Origin: DATKMK01 sp035541895
GTDB taxonomy: Bacteria; Desulfobacterota; Binatia; HRBIN30; JACQVA1
NCBI GenBank assembly: GCA_035541895.1
Contig: DATKMK010000121.1
Location: 1-54,762 of the forward strand
DNA length: 54,762 bases
Direction: 5' to 3'
How positions within the stretch are numbered: the first letter of the stretch is position 1; every line of letters starts with the position of its first letter. A model generated the notes under the pieces. That model was not told the origin of the DNA, did no database searches, and was given only the letters and a program-made list of their open reading frames with translations. The translations under genes and the position numbers were made by a program. Below are positions 36,236 through 43,182 of this stretch, piece after piece.

Positions 36236-36401
36236 GATCAGGTAGGTCTCCTGGCTTAGGGATCATCCGCGGGCCGCGCCTTCCCATCCGGCGTTCCGGA
36301 CAGTGGCGAACAGCGGCCGTTGTCCCCCCACACAGTTGCGGGGCAGCGGGGGCCTCACACCCCCTTCCCTCTTCGCCCCGAGCGCACTCGGGGACCTGAT
36401 C
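36236..36401 (-). promoter_or_regulatory. Cobalamin riboswitch
   Basis: On the minus strand, P1 arms GATCAGGT (plus 36394-36401) and ACCTGATC (plus 36236-36243) enclose the conserved core: GAAGAGGGAA, CCGCTGCCCCGCAACTGT, the GGGAAGGC segment, and the B12 box AAGCCAGGAGACCTACCTG at the 3' end. A further GC hairpin (GCCGGCGCTCC...) and then the terminator at 36114-36146 lie between it and tonB. Adenosyl- or methylcobalamin would switch off the uptake operon. Confidence 0.95.
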
Positions 36402-36444
36402 GCGCATTGCTTCTACTGAGCGCGCCTGGCTGGGTCAAGATCAG

Positions 36445-37035
36445 TCAGCTCGCAATGTCGACAGCCTTGCTTGTTCGCCATCCGAGCCGGCGCTCCGCGA
36501 TCGCGGCACCGGAGTACAGCGGAACCGCCGCGAAGCAGGCCTCGAGTACGACGCGCGGCAGCAGATCGATCGCCACGCTGGTGTTGTACACGAGTACACC
36601 GATCAGCACCCAATTGCACACGCCGCCGAGATGCCCGATGCGGCTGGGAATCAGCCGTACCTGCGTGCCGGCACGGTGACGCCATGAATCGAACACATAG
36701 GTCGCGAAGGAGATCGCGACGGCGGCCGGCACCCACCATGGGATCACGTCGAGCGCGGCGTAGGTCGAGAGCGTCACCACGATGAAGGTGATGTCGGCGC
36801 CGTGATCGAGCACGCGACCGACCGCGCTCGGCACACCGGCGCGCCGGGCGACTCGGCCGTCGAGGAAATCGCTGGCGGCGATCAAGGGAAACAACAGACC
36901 GGCCGCCCATCCCGCGGCGACAGCACGGGGCGCGTGCCACACCAGCAGCGCGAACACCGGGGTGAGCACAACCCGACCGGCAGTGAGCAGATCGCCTGCA
37001 TGACGTGGAAAGCGTCGGCGCGCTGCCAACGTCAT
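36445..37035 (-). CDS. CDP-alcohol phosphatidyltransferase family protein
   Basis: Membrane enzyme that exchanges CMP of a CDP-alcohol for a polar alcohol. 196 residues, about six helices. The full catalytic motif DG-x2-AR-x8-G-x3-D-x3-D is present as D59-G60, A63-R64, G73, D77, D81. It is too divergent to assign as PgsA, PssA or another specific enzyme. The start overlaps the upstream lipoprotein gene by 4 bp; its stop is 44 bp before the riboswitch, so the riboswitch promoter probably lies inside this gene. Confidence 0.85.
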   Translation of the reverse strand: MTLAARRRFPRHAGDLLTAGRVVLTPVFALLVWHAPRAVAAGWAAGLLFPLIAASDFLDGRVARRAGVPSAVGRVLDHGADITFIVVTLSTYAALDVIPWWVPAAVAISFATYVFDSWRHRAGTQVRLIPSRIGHLGGVCNWVLIGVLVYNTSVAIDLLPRVVLEACFAAVPLYSGAAIAERRLGWRTSKAVDIAS

Positions 37036-37439
37036 CGGTGTAGATCCCGTCGAATCTCGCCGGCAAGCGCCGTCAACGTCTCGCGATCACGCAAGAGCCG
37101 TGGCGGTTCGGCTTGCCACGCCGACGGGCTCACTCGCGCGGCGTCGATTCGCTGCAGCATCGTCTCGTAGTGATCGAGAAACTTTCCGAAGCTTTGGTAC
37201 GAGGGGCGATCGGACGAGCGGCGAAACGCGCGGAGAAAGTCGCGCCCGCGCTGCGCCGGGTAGGTGAACTCGACGATGTCCGCCGCGGTCGGCGTGCGTC
37301 CGCTGTCGGACATGGCAGCGAGTTTGTCGGTCATCTGCAGCAGCAGCGTCACGTGGACCTCGAGAATCGACTCGTAGCTGCGCCACAAGCAGGCCGACAG
37401 GAACGCGCCCGCCAACACCACCACGATCCGTCGCGGCAT
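37032..37439 (-). CDS. Small putative lipoprotein of unknown function
   Basis: 135 residues from the ATG at 37439. A short signal peptide ends with a lipobox, LSAC (C17), so the mature protein should be lipid-anchored. The rest is mostly helical and charged (LLLQMTDKLAAMSDSGRTP, YESILEVHV) with no recognised domain. It overlaps the phosphatidyltransferase by 4 bp (ATGA). Confidence 0.65.
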   Translation of the reverse strand: MPRRIVVVLAGAFLSACLWRSYESILEVHVTLLLQMTDKLAAMSDSGRTPTAADIVEFTYPAQRGRDFLRAFRRSSDRPSYQSFGKFLDHYETMLQRIDAARVSPSAWQAEPPRLLRDRETLTALAGEIRRDLHR

Positions 37440-37520
37440 CACGGCACCATAGCCGCTCGGTTGGCGGCCGACAATTGCCGCCCTCTTGAGCCGTGCGGCG
37501 CTCCGTGCAAAGAGGCTCGC

Positions 37521-37904
37521 ATGCGTGGCCTCATACTGCGATGGGTGTTGACCGCGTTTGCGTTGTGGCTGACCAGTCAGTTGATCCCGGGCATCCACGT
37601 CGGCGGACCCGGCGCGGCGTTCTTCGCCGCGCTCGTACTCGGCGTGCTGAACGCATTCCTGCGACCGCTCGTGCTGTTCCTCACGTTGCCGATCAATCTG
37701 GTCACACTCGGGCTGTTCACACTGATCGTCAACGGTTTCATATTGTGGCTCACGTCGGAGGTCGTCGTTGGTTTTCAAGTGCACGGCTTCTGGTCCGCCG
37801 TCGGCGGCGCACTGATGCTGAGTCTGATCAGTTTCGCGCTCAACCTGTTCGTCAGCGACAGCGGTCGCATCCAGTACATCTACGTCGAGCGGATTGGGCA
37901 GTAG
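37521..37904 (+). CDS. Phage holin family 4 / YvlD-like membrane protein
   Basis: 127 residues with four hydrophobic helices. The pattern LTSQLIPGIHVGG, ALVLGVLNAFLRPLVLFLTLPINLVTLGLF (in two segments) and LWLTSEVVVGF is the signature of the widespread YvlD/phage-holin 4_2 family. The name is historical: these chromosomal copies are not shown to be holins. The ATG at 37521 matches the family N-terminus; a longer frame upstream is a shadow of the lipoprotein gene. Confidence 0.85.
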   Translation: MRGLILRWVLTAFALWLTSQLIPGIHVGGPGAAFFAALVLGVLNAFLRPLVLFLTLPINLVTLGLFTLIVNGFILWLTSEVVVGFQVHGFWSAVGGALMLSLISFALNLFVSDSGRIQYIYVERIGQ

Positions 37905-37915
37905 GTGAGTCGTGA

Positions 37916-38317
37916 ATGGACCTCAAGCGTTTGTTCAGCGTAACCGCTTCGGCGACCGTCGAGTCGCTTGGCAAAGTGCAAGGAGGGGAACGGATCAAGG
38001 TCGAGTACCGTGGCGCCACGGGGATCGATTCATTGGTCGCCGGCAAAGCTCACGGCAACGATTGGATCTTCGTCGGCCCGCTCGGGCCGGGCGAGACCAA
38101 TTCGGTGTGTGAGATCCGCACCGGAGAGAACGAACACGTCGTCGTCGAGTTACGGGGCTACGCGACCAGCCGCAACGGCAACGGCTACGACATCCGCGCC
38201 GCCGGCCTGATCCGCACCAGCGCCGCGCGCTTCGCCGAGTTGAACGGCCGCGTGGCACTCATCGTCGAGCGAGTGCACGGCGACAAGAGCGTGGAAGTGA
38301 CAGCGTATGAGTTTTGA
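37916..38317 (+). CDS. Small DUF3237-like protein
   Basis: 133 residues, no signal peptide or membrane helix, predicted beta barrel. The segments GGERIKVEYRGATGIDSLV, HGNDWIFVGPLGPGE and ENEHVVVELRGYAT resemble the DUF3237 layout (a GGDW-like motif followed by a Y/V-RG strand), but the similarity is weak. It starts 12 bp after the holin-like gene on the same strand. Confidence 0.55.
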   Translation: MDLKRLFSVTASATVESLGKVQGGERIKVEYRGATGIDSLVAGKAHGNDWIFVGPLGPGETNSVCEIRTGENEHVVVELRGYATSRNGNGYDIRAAGLIRTSAARFAELNGRVALIVERVHGDKSVEVTAYEF

Positions 38318-38398
38318 TGGTGAATGGTGTCAGTGTTGGGGACTCGCAGACCACATCCGACCCGTCACCGACACCAGCACCGATCACCAAAAACGGCT

Positions 38399-38463
38399 CC
38401 CCGGTAGCTGCTGCGGCCAGCGGCCGCCCCGCGGGTGAGTCGCGCGGGAGCTACCGGGGTTTT
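38399..38463 (+). terminator. Strong stem with T-run after the DUF3237-like gene
   Basis: An 11-bp perfect stem, CCCCGGTAGCT (38399-38409) with AGCTACCGGGG (38449-38459), encloses a 39-nt GC-rich arm that can fold further and is followed by TTTT. On the opposite strand it is followed by an interrupted T-run, so it could work in both directions. The long loop is unusual for a simple terminator and a structured small RNA is possible. Confidence 0.5.
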
Positions 38464-38651
38464 GTGGCGCCTGGGTCCCCAGGCGAATCCACTCAGTGTG
38501 CGCGAGTTCAGTCGCGCGCGAAAGGTCCCGTAGGATCGACGCGGCACGCGTTGACCGCCACCGGCGAGGCCGATGGTCGCGTGCTCGTCGGGTCGCACGA
38601 AACGTTCCTCACCTTGCGGGTTGGCCTAAGGGGCCACCACCTCACAGCTCA

Positions 38652-38684
38652 CCGTAGGGGAATACATTGCTGGATCACCTCCTT
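38652..38684 (+). other. Fragment resembling the 3' end of 16S rRNA (helix 45 and anti-SD)
   Basis: CCGTAGGGGAA (38652-38662), six unmatched bases, then GCTGGATCACCTCCTT (38669-38684). The bacterial 16S 3' end has the same two blocks at the same 6-base spacing. The changed bases are in the 3' strand of helix 45, so that stem cannot form. No other 16S sequence is recognisable upstream. Confidence 0.6.
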
Positions 38685-38916
38685 CCTCGGCGCACCGCCC
38701 AAGGGCGAGCCCAAGCCTCGCCTGCCGGCCGACGACCGCCGACTGTCGCCCACCGGCCTGGTCCACCAATCGCCACTCCCAATGAGTCGCGATCAGCCGC
38801 GGAGCCTGTGCGCTCGGACCAGTCGCAGCGAGCCTAGCGCGCGACGCCGAGTCCGTCCAGAAAATTGTTTCCACGATGGAGTTCAGCCGCTCGACTCGCG
38901 GTGCTATACGCGCCAC

Positions 38917-39438
38917 GTGATCGAGGTCCCCGGCGACAACCAGTTCGACGCCCTGCCGGCTCTGCGCGGGCGCGCGTGGGTCTTCGGCGACGATGTGGCC
39001 GCCGTGATGGTGGTACCGCGCGACCAATGGGAGCGCAGTGTGCACGAGAGTGCGACGGTCGTCATGGCCGGAATCGATCCGACGTTCGCCCGCGCCATCG
39101 ATCGGGGTGACTTCATCGTCGCGGGCTTGAACTTCGCGTGCGGCGCGACTCATCCCTTGATCGGCAGCGCACTTCAACAAGCCGGGGTCGGCGCCGTCAT
39201 CGCCCGCTCATTCGGGCCGGCTTTTTTCGATACCGCAATCGCAGCGGGTTTGCCGGCGCTGATGATCGAGGAGACCGGCGCAATCAAGTCCGGGGACCGT
39301 TTGCGGGTGGATGTCGAGACCAAACGAATCGTCAATCTGAGTTCCGGCGACCGCTACATCGTCCGCAATCTCACTGACATCCACATCGACATCCTGCGCG
39401 CCGGCGGTCTCACTGACTACCAGCGGCGCCGCATGTGA
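38917..39438 (+). CDS. LeuD-like aconitase small-subunit (swivel) protein with altered substrate loop
   Basis: 173 residues from a GTG at 38917, chosen because the homology begins there (LRGRAWVFGDDV near residue 16). GVGAVIARSFGPAFFDTAIAAGLPAL matches the LeuD/aconitase swivel domain. The canonical GCGSSRE substrate loop is replaced by ACGATHP (residues 74-80), so ordinary isopropylmalate binding is doubtful. No large subunit (LeuC) is adjacent. It could be a paralogue for another hydroxyacid or a non-catalytic relative. No clear ribosome site is visible. Confidence 0.7.
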   Translation: MIEVPGDNQFDALPALRGRAWVFGDDVAAVMVVPRDQWERSVHESATVVMAGIDPTFARAIDRGDFIVAGLNFACGATHPLIGSALQQAGVGAVIARSFGPAFFDTAIAAGLPALMIEETGAIKSGDRLRVDVETKRIVNLSSGDRYIVRNLTDIHIDILRAGGLTDYQRRRM

Positions 39439-39492
39439 CCAGCCTAAGACTGTACGTAGCGCCTCCGCGCGTGAATCTGCTATCGTTCGCGC

Positions 39493-40947
39493 ATGCCGAT
39501 CGCACCGAACGATCTTCGTTGGCACGACCACGTCGACGTGGGCATCATCGGCGCCGGTGGCTGCGGGCTCACCGCGGCGCTGGCCGCGGCTCATCCAGAA
39601 CTGCGAGTGGTCGTGTGGGAGAAAGCCAAAGCGGCCGGAGGGAACACCAACCTGACAGACGGGGCAATCCCTGCCGCAGGCACCGCCTACCAGCGCGATG
39701 CCGGGTTGACCGACACGGCGCAGGATTTCGCCCGCGATGTCTTGGCCCACAACCACGAACGGAGCGACCCCGCGCTCACCCATCGCCTCTGTGAAGCGTC
39801 GGCGCCGTTGATCGAGTGGCTCACTGAACGACACGGCCTCGCGCTCGAACTCGAACGCTACATTTTACGCGCCGGGCATCGGCAGTACCGGATGCACGCG
39901 GTGGTCACCCGAACCGGTCAGGCACTGGTGGAGCATCTGCTCGGTCGCGCCAGCAAGCAGGCGAGCGTCACGGTTCGGCTGGCCACGCCGGTTTTACACC
40001 TCTGGCAGGATGAGTCGGGCACCGTGATCGGCGCGCAGATCAAGTCGCCGAAGAAGAGTGCGACCAACGTCCGCTGCGCTGCGGTCATCCTCGCGAACGA
40101 TGGCTTCGGCGGCAATGCCGAGTTGGTTGCGCAGCGTTGTCCGGCGATCGCCGGGGCACCGTACGCAGGCAGCGCGACGGATCGCGGCGATGCCTTGCTG
40201 TGGGGACAGGAACTGGGCGCAGCGTGCGAGCACCTCGACGCGTTTCACGCGCACCCGATCGTCGCCGTGGGATCGAACTACGTGTTGCCCAGCGCGCTGC
40301 TGAGCCTGGGCGCGATCATCGTCAATCAACGCGGCGAACGTTTCGCCAACGAGTCGGACGATCTCGCGCGCGTGGCCTTGCGCGTGCGCGCTCAGCCGGG
40401 CCAACTGGCGTACCTGCTGTTCGACGCGCGCATGCTCAAACAAGCCCAGCAGCACGACCCGCGTTTCGAGAAGGAAATCGTGCCGCGCACTTTGCGTCGA
40501 GGCGCTGATCTCGCCGATCTGAGCAAACAGTTTCAGCTCGACGCCGCGGCGGTCGAGAACACCGTCGCCGCGGTCAACGCGGCGCTCGGCCATGGTGCCG
40601 ATGCGTTCGGTCGCACGCTCTCCAACGAACCGATGCAAGCGCCGTTCTACGCCGCCCGCGTCACCGGCGCGCTGTTGGCAACCCAGGGCGGACTCAGAAT
40701 CGACACCGGCGCGCGTGTCCTGCGCGCCGACGGCGTCGCCATCAAGAATCTCTACGCCGGCGGCGGCGCGGCAGTTGGCCTCTCGGGGCCGGGTGGAGAA
40801 GGCTATCTCCCCGGCATGGGACTCCTGTGCGCGCTGGCGTGGGGCAAGATCGCGGGCGAGGAGGCGGCGTACGCCGTCCTCGCCGCCCGTGCCGCCGCAG
40901 CAGCCGAAACCACGGCGACGACGATCGAACCGAGTCCGTCCGCGTGA
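39493..40947 (+). CDS. FAD-dependent oxidoreductase (FAD_binding_2, fumarate reductase/ketosteroid dehydrogenase-like)
   Basis: 484 residues. The FAD dinucleotide loop DVGIIGAGGCGLTAALAAA is at 15-33, followed by VVWEKAKAAGGNTNLTDGAIPAA, the GGNT...G motif of this family. The C-terminal FAD contact GGLRIDTGARVL, LYAGGGAAVGLSGPGGEGYLPGMG closes the domain. No heme or flavin-anchoring motif is seen, and no signal peptide, so it is cytoplasmic. The substrate cannot be read; a 3-ketosteroid-type or tricarballylate-type dehydrogenase is possible. Confidence 0.85.
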   Translation: MPIAPNDLRWHDHVDVGIIGAGGCGLTAALAAAHPELRVVVWEKAKAAGGNTNLTDGAIPAAGTAYQRDAGLTDTAQDFARDVLAHNHERSDPALTHRLCEASAPLIEWLTERHGLALELERYILRAGHRQYRMHAVVTRTGQALVEHLLGRASKQASVTVRLATPVLHLWQDESGTVIGAQIKSPKKSATNVRCAAVILANDGFGGNAELVAQRCPAIAGAPYAGSATDRGDALLWGQELGAACEHLDAFHAHPIVAVGSNYVLPSALLSLGAIIVNQRGERFANESDDLARVALRVRAQPGQLAYLLFDARMLKQAQQHDPRFEKEIVPRTLRRGADLADLSKQFQLDAAAVENTVAAVNAALGHGADAFGRTLSNEPMQAPFYAARVTGALLATQGGLRIDTGARVLRADGVAIKNLYAGGGAAVGLSGPGGEGYLPGMGLLCALAWGKIAGEEAAYAVLAARAAAAAETTATTIEPSPSA

Positions 40948-40990
40948 GCCAGCCTTCACCTCACGCGCCGTCCCCGCTATAGGCGGCAGC

Positions 40991-42055
40991 GTGTGGTATC
41001 GCCTGATCCGGCCGCTGCTCTTCCGCGTCGACCCCGAAGCCGTTCATCAGCTTGTGTTTCGCCTGTTGGTCGCCGGCCAATCGGTGTTGGCGCGGCGGCC
41101 GCCGTACACCTCGCCGACGCTGCAACCGCGGTTGTGGGGGCTGACCTTTCCCAACCCGATCGGACTCGCCGCCGGCTTCGACAAAGATGCTCGCGCGCCA
41201 CTGGCGTGGCCCGGTCTCGGCTTCGGCTTCGCCGAACTCGGCACCGTGACCGCACAGGCGCAGCCGGGCAATCCGCAGCCGCGGCTGTTTCGGTTGAGCG
41301 CGGACCGCGCGCTCATCAATCGGATGGGCTTCAACAACGCCGGCGCCGCCGCTGTCGCGGCACGTCTGGCCCGCCTCGATCGGTCGCAACATCGAACCCC
41401 GATCGGGCTCAACATCGGCAAGTCGCGCGTCACGCCGCTTGACGAGGCCATCGGCGACTACCTCACCAGCTTCCGCCTGCTGGCGCCGCATGCCGACTAC
41501 ATCGTTATCAACGTGAGTTCGCCCAACACGCCCGGGTTGCGCGATTTGCAAGCTCAAACCCAGCTTCACGCGCTGCTGAGCGCGGTGCAAGGCGCCAACG
41601 CGCAGTTGCCGGCGCGGCGACCGCTGCTCGTCAAGTTGTCACCCGATCTCGCCGACGAAGACCTCGCCGCCGCGGTCGAGACGATCGAGCGCGATCGCGT
41701 CGACGGCGTGATCGCCACCAACACCACGATACGGCGCGATGGACTCGCACATCCGATCGACGAGGCCGGCGGGCTCAGCGGCGCGCCGCTGCGATCGCTC
41801 GCCACGCAGACGATTCGCCGCGTCCGCCAACTCAGCCGGGGACGGATTCCGATCATTGGCGTCGGCGGAATCTTCACCGCCGCCGACGCCTACGAGAAAA
41901 TCCGCGCCGGCGCGTCGCTGCTGCAGGTCTATACCGGCTTCATCTACGAAGGGCCCGGACTCGCGACCGCCCTCAGTCGCGGGCTCGAACAGCGGCTCGC
42001 GCGCGATGGGTTCACGCACCTCGGCGAAGCGGTCGGGGTCGACGTCGTCGCGTAG
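40991..42055 (+). CDS. pyrD: Dihydroorotate dehydrogenase (quinone), class 2
   Basis: FMN enzyme that oxidises dihydroorotate to orotate in pyrimidine synthesis and passes electrons to the quinone pool. 354 residues from a GTG (VWYRLIRPLLF). The membrane-associating N-terminal helices are present, and FPNPIGLAAGFDKDA, the catalytic Ser of NVSSPNTPGLR, VKLSPDLAD, ATNTTI and IIGVGGIFTAADAYEKI are class 2 signatures. The stop is 6 bp before an inverted-repeat element. Confidence 0.95.
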   Translation: MWYRLIRPLLFRVDPEAVHQLVFRLLVAGQSVLARRPPYTSPTLQPRLWGLTFPNPIGLAAGFDKDARAPLAWPGLGFGFAELGTVTAQAQPGNPQPRLFRLSADRALINRMGFNNAGAAAVAARLARLDRSQHRTPIGLNIGKSRVTPLDEAIGDYLTSFRLLAPHADYIVINVSSPNTPGLRDLQAQTQLHALLSAVQGANAQLPARRPLLVKLSPDLADEDLAAAVETIERDRVDGVIATNTTIRRDGLAHPIDEAGGLSGAPLRSLATQTIRRVRQLSRGRIPIIGVGGIFTAADAYEKIRAGASLLQVYTGFIYEGPGLATALSRGLEQRLARDGFTHLGEAVGVDVVA

Positions 42056-42060
42056 CATCT

Positions 42061-42147
42061 TGTAGCCGCAGGCTTCAGCCTGCGCCGCCCCAACCAAATG
42101 TCGTCGGAGTGTCAGGCCAAGGATACATCCTCGAGGGTGCGGCTACA
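42061..42147. repeat. MITE-like 87-bp element with TGTAGCCGCA/TGCGGCTACA ends
   Basis: Perfect 10-bp terminal inverted repeats TGTAGCCGCA (42061-42070) and TGCGGCTACA (42138-42147). The left end holds an internal palindrome GCAGGCTTCAGCCTGC. A related copy is at 48972-49052 and a half copy at 43104-43129. The right end supplies the TAG stop of the convergent ArsC/Spx-like gene. Confidence 0.8.
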
Positions 42148-42484
42148 GCTCACGTTCGAACATCGCCGGCTCGAAGCCGACGAACAGGCAGTGGCCGGCG
42201 CGCAGCGCCGGTGCGCGCAGATAGCCGCTGCGACCGACCAGGAGAGCGAGCAGTTCATCATCGGTGGGCTGACTGCGAGTAACGTCGAGGCGAATCACCT
42301 TCTTGCCCTTGGTGACGTAGAGCACGCGCGCGGCTCGCGCCATCTTGAGGGCCTCGTCGGCGCCGAAGCGAGTCTTCTTCGCGTCGACGACTTGCTCGGG
42401 CTCGATGCGGTGGCGCGCAAGATACGCCTGCGCGCGGCCGCAGGTTGTGCAGCCGTTGCGGTGATAGTACCAATCGACCGTCAT
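42143..42484 (-). CDS. ArsC/Spx-family thioredoxin-fold protein
   Basis: 113 residues starting MTVDWYYHRNGCTTCGRAQAYL: a CTTC redox pair at the usual N-terminal helix. The tail GRSGYLRAPALRAGHCLFVGF corresponds to the RPI/cis-proline region of ArsC-like proteins (NRSGYLRAPALR type). The assay function (arsenate reductase, Spx-type regulator or glutaredoxin-like) cannot be told. It overlaps def by one base and its stop lies in a repeat element. Confidence 0.8.
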   Translation of the reverse strand: MTVDWYYHRNGCTTCGRAQAYLARHRIEPEQVVDAKKTRFGADEALKMARAARVLYVTKGKKVIRLDVTRSQPTDDELLALLVGRSGYLRAPALRAGHCLFVGFEPAMFEREL

Positions 42485-43032
42485 CAGATCGCGGCTTCGG
42501 ACTCGTTGTCTTTCGATTCGAGCGGGATGCCGTCGCGGATCATCTTGTTGATCCGGCGTTTGTACAGATCGCGCTTGAGCCGGCTGATGCGGTCGATGAA
42601 CAACTTGCCCTCGAGGTGATCGATCTCGTGCTGGAGCGCGACCGCGAGCAGCTCCTGTCCCTCGATCTCGATTTCCTTTTCGTCCAACGTCCAGCCGCGG
42701 ACCAGCACGCGCGCGGCGCGCTTCACCTCGGACTTGTAGTCGAACACACTCAGGCAGCCTTCTTCCCACACGATTTCCCCGTCGGCCTCGACGATCACGG
42801 GATTGATCAGCTTGATGAGATGCTTGCCGGGCTCTTCATGATCGACATCGACGACGATGATGCGGTGCCCGTCTCCCACCTGCGGCGCGGCCAGACCGAC
42901 GCCGGGCGCAGCGTACATCGTGTCGACCATGTCGCTGATGAGCTGATCGACCGCGCCGTCGATGTTGGGTACCGACACGGCCTTCTGCTTCAAGACTGGC
43001 GCAGGAAACTTGAGAATCGGTCGTAACGGCAT
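42484..43032 (-). CDS. def: Peptide deformylase
   Basis: Metalloenzyme that removes the formyl group from nascent N-terminal Met. 182 residues. The three metal and active-site motifs are present: GVGLAAPQV (motif 1), EEGCLS (motif 2) and QHEIDHLEG (motif 3). The C-terminal extension of about 25 charged residues is usual for type 1 enzymes. Confidence 0.97.
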   Translation of the reverse strand: MPLRPILKFPAPVLKQKAVSVPNIDGAVDQLISDMVDTMYAAPGVGLAAPQVGDGHRIIVVDVDHEEPGKHLIKLINPVIVEADGEIVWEEGCLSVFDYKSEVKRAARVLVRGWTLDEKEIEIEGQELLAVALQHEIDHLEGKLFIDRISRLKRDLYKRRINKMIRDGIPLESKDNESEAAI

Positions 43033-43103
43033 GCTCAGTTTGTGTAGACGCTTCGTCCGATTCGGTCAACGGCCAGCGGAGGGGCGCAGGCGCGACAACG
43101 GGC

Positions 43104-43129
43104 AGCGCAGGCCAAAGCCTGCGGCTACA
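43104..43129. repeat. Half copy of the GTAGCCGCAGGC palindromic repeat
   Basis: CGCAGGCCAAAGCCTGCGGCTACA in the def-priA gap is the left end of the element at 42061 and 48972, in reverse orientation. No matching right end is seen. Confidence 0.7.
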
Positions 43130-43182
43130 GGAAGTCGAACACCCTCCCGTCCAGTCACCCCGCACGAACGCCATTCACCAGC

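Larger units (their letters stand above)
38318..38916. other. Gene-poor 599-bp gap with hairpins and a 16S-tail-like segment
   Basis: A long open frame crosses this gap but shows no protein-like composition or homology. Visible content: a terminator-like stem (38399-38463), a second perfect stem CGCCTGGG/CCCAGGCG (38468-38485), and a match to the 3' end of 16S rRNA (38652-38684). The rest is GC-rich and I see nothing else in it. Confidence 0.6.

Noticed and set aside
37521..37904. The holin-like gene as evidence of a prophage
   Set aside because: No lysin, portal or other phage gene is nearby, and this family is common as a chromosomal membrane protein.
38314..38916. The open frame in front of the LeuD-like gene as an N-terminal extension
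   Set aside because: Composition is not protein-like, it crosses a strong hairpin and the 16S-like fragment, and family homology begins only after the GTG at 38917.
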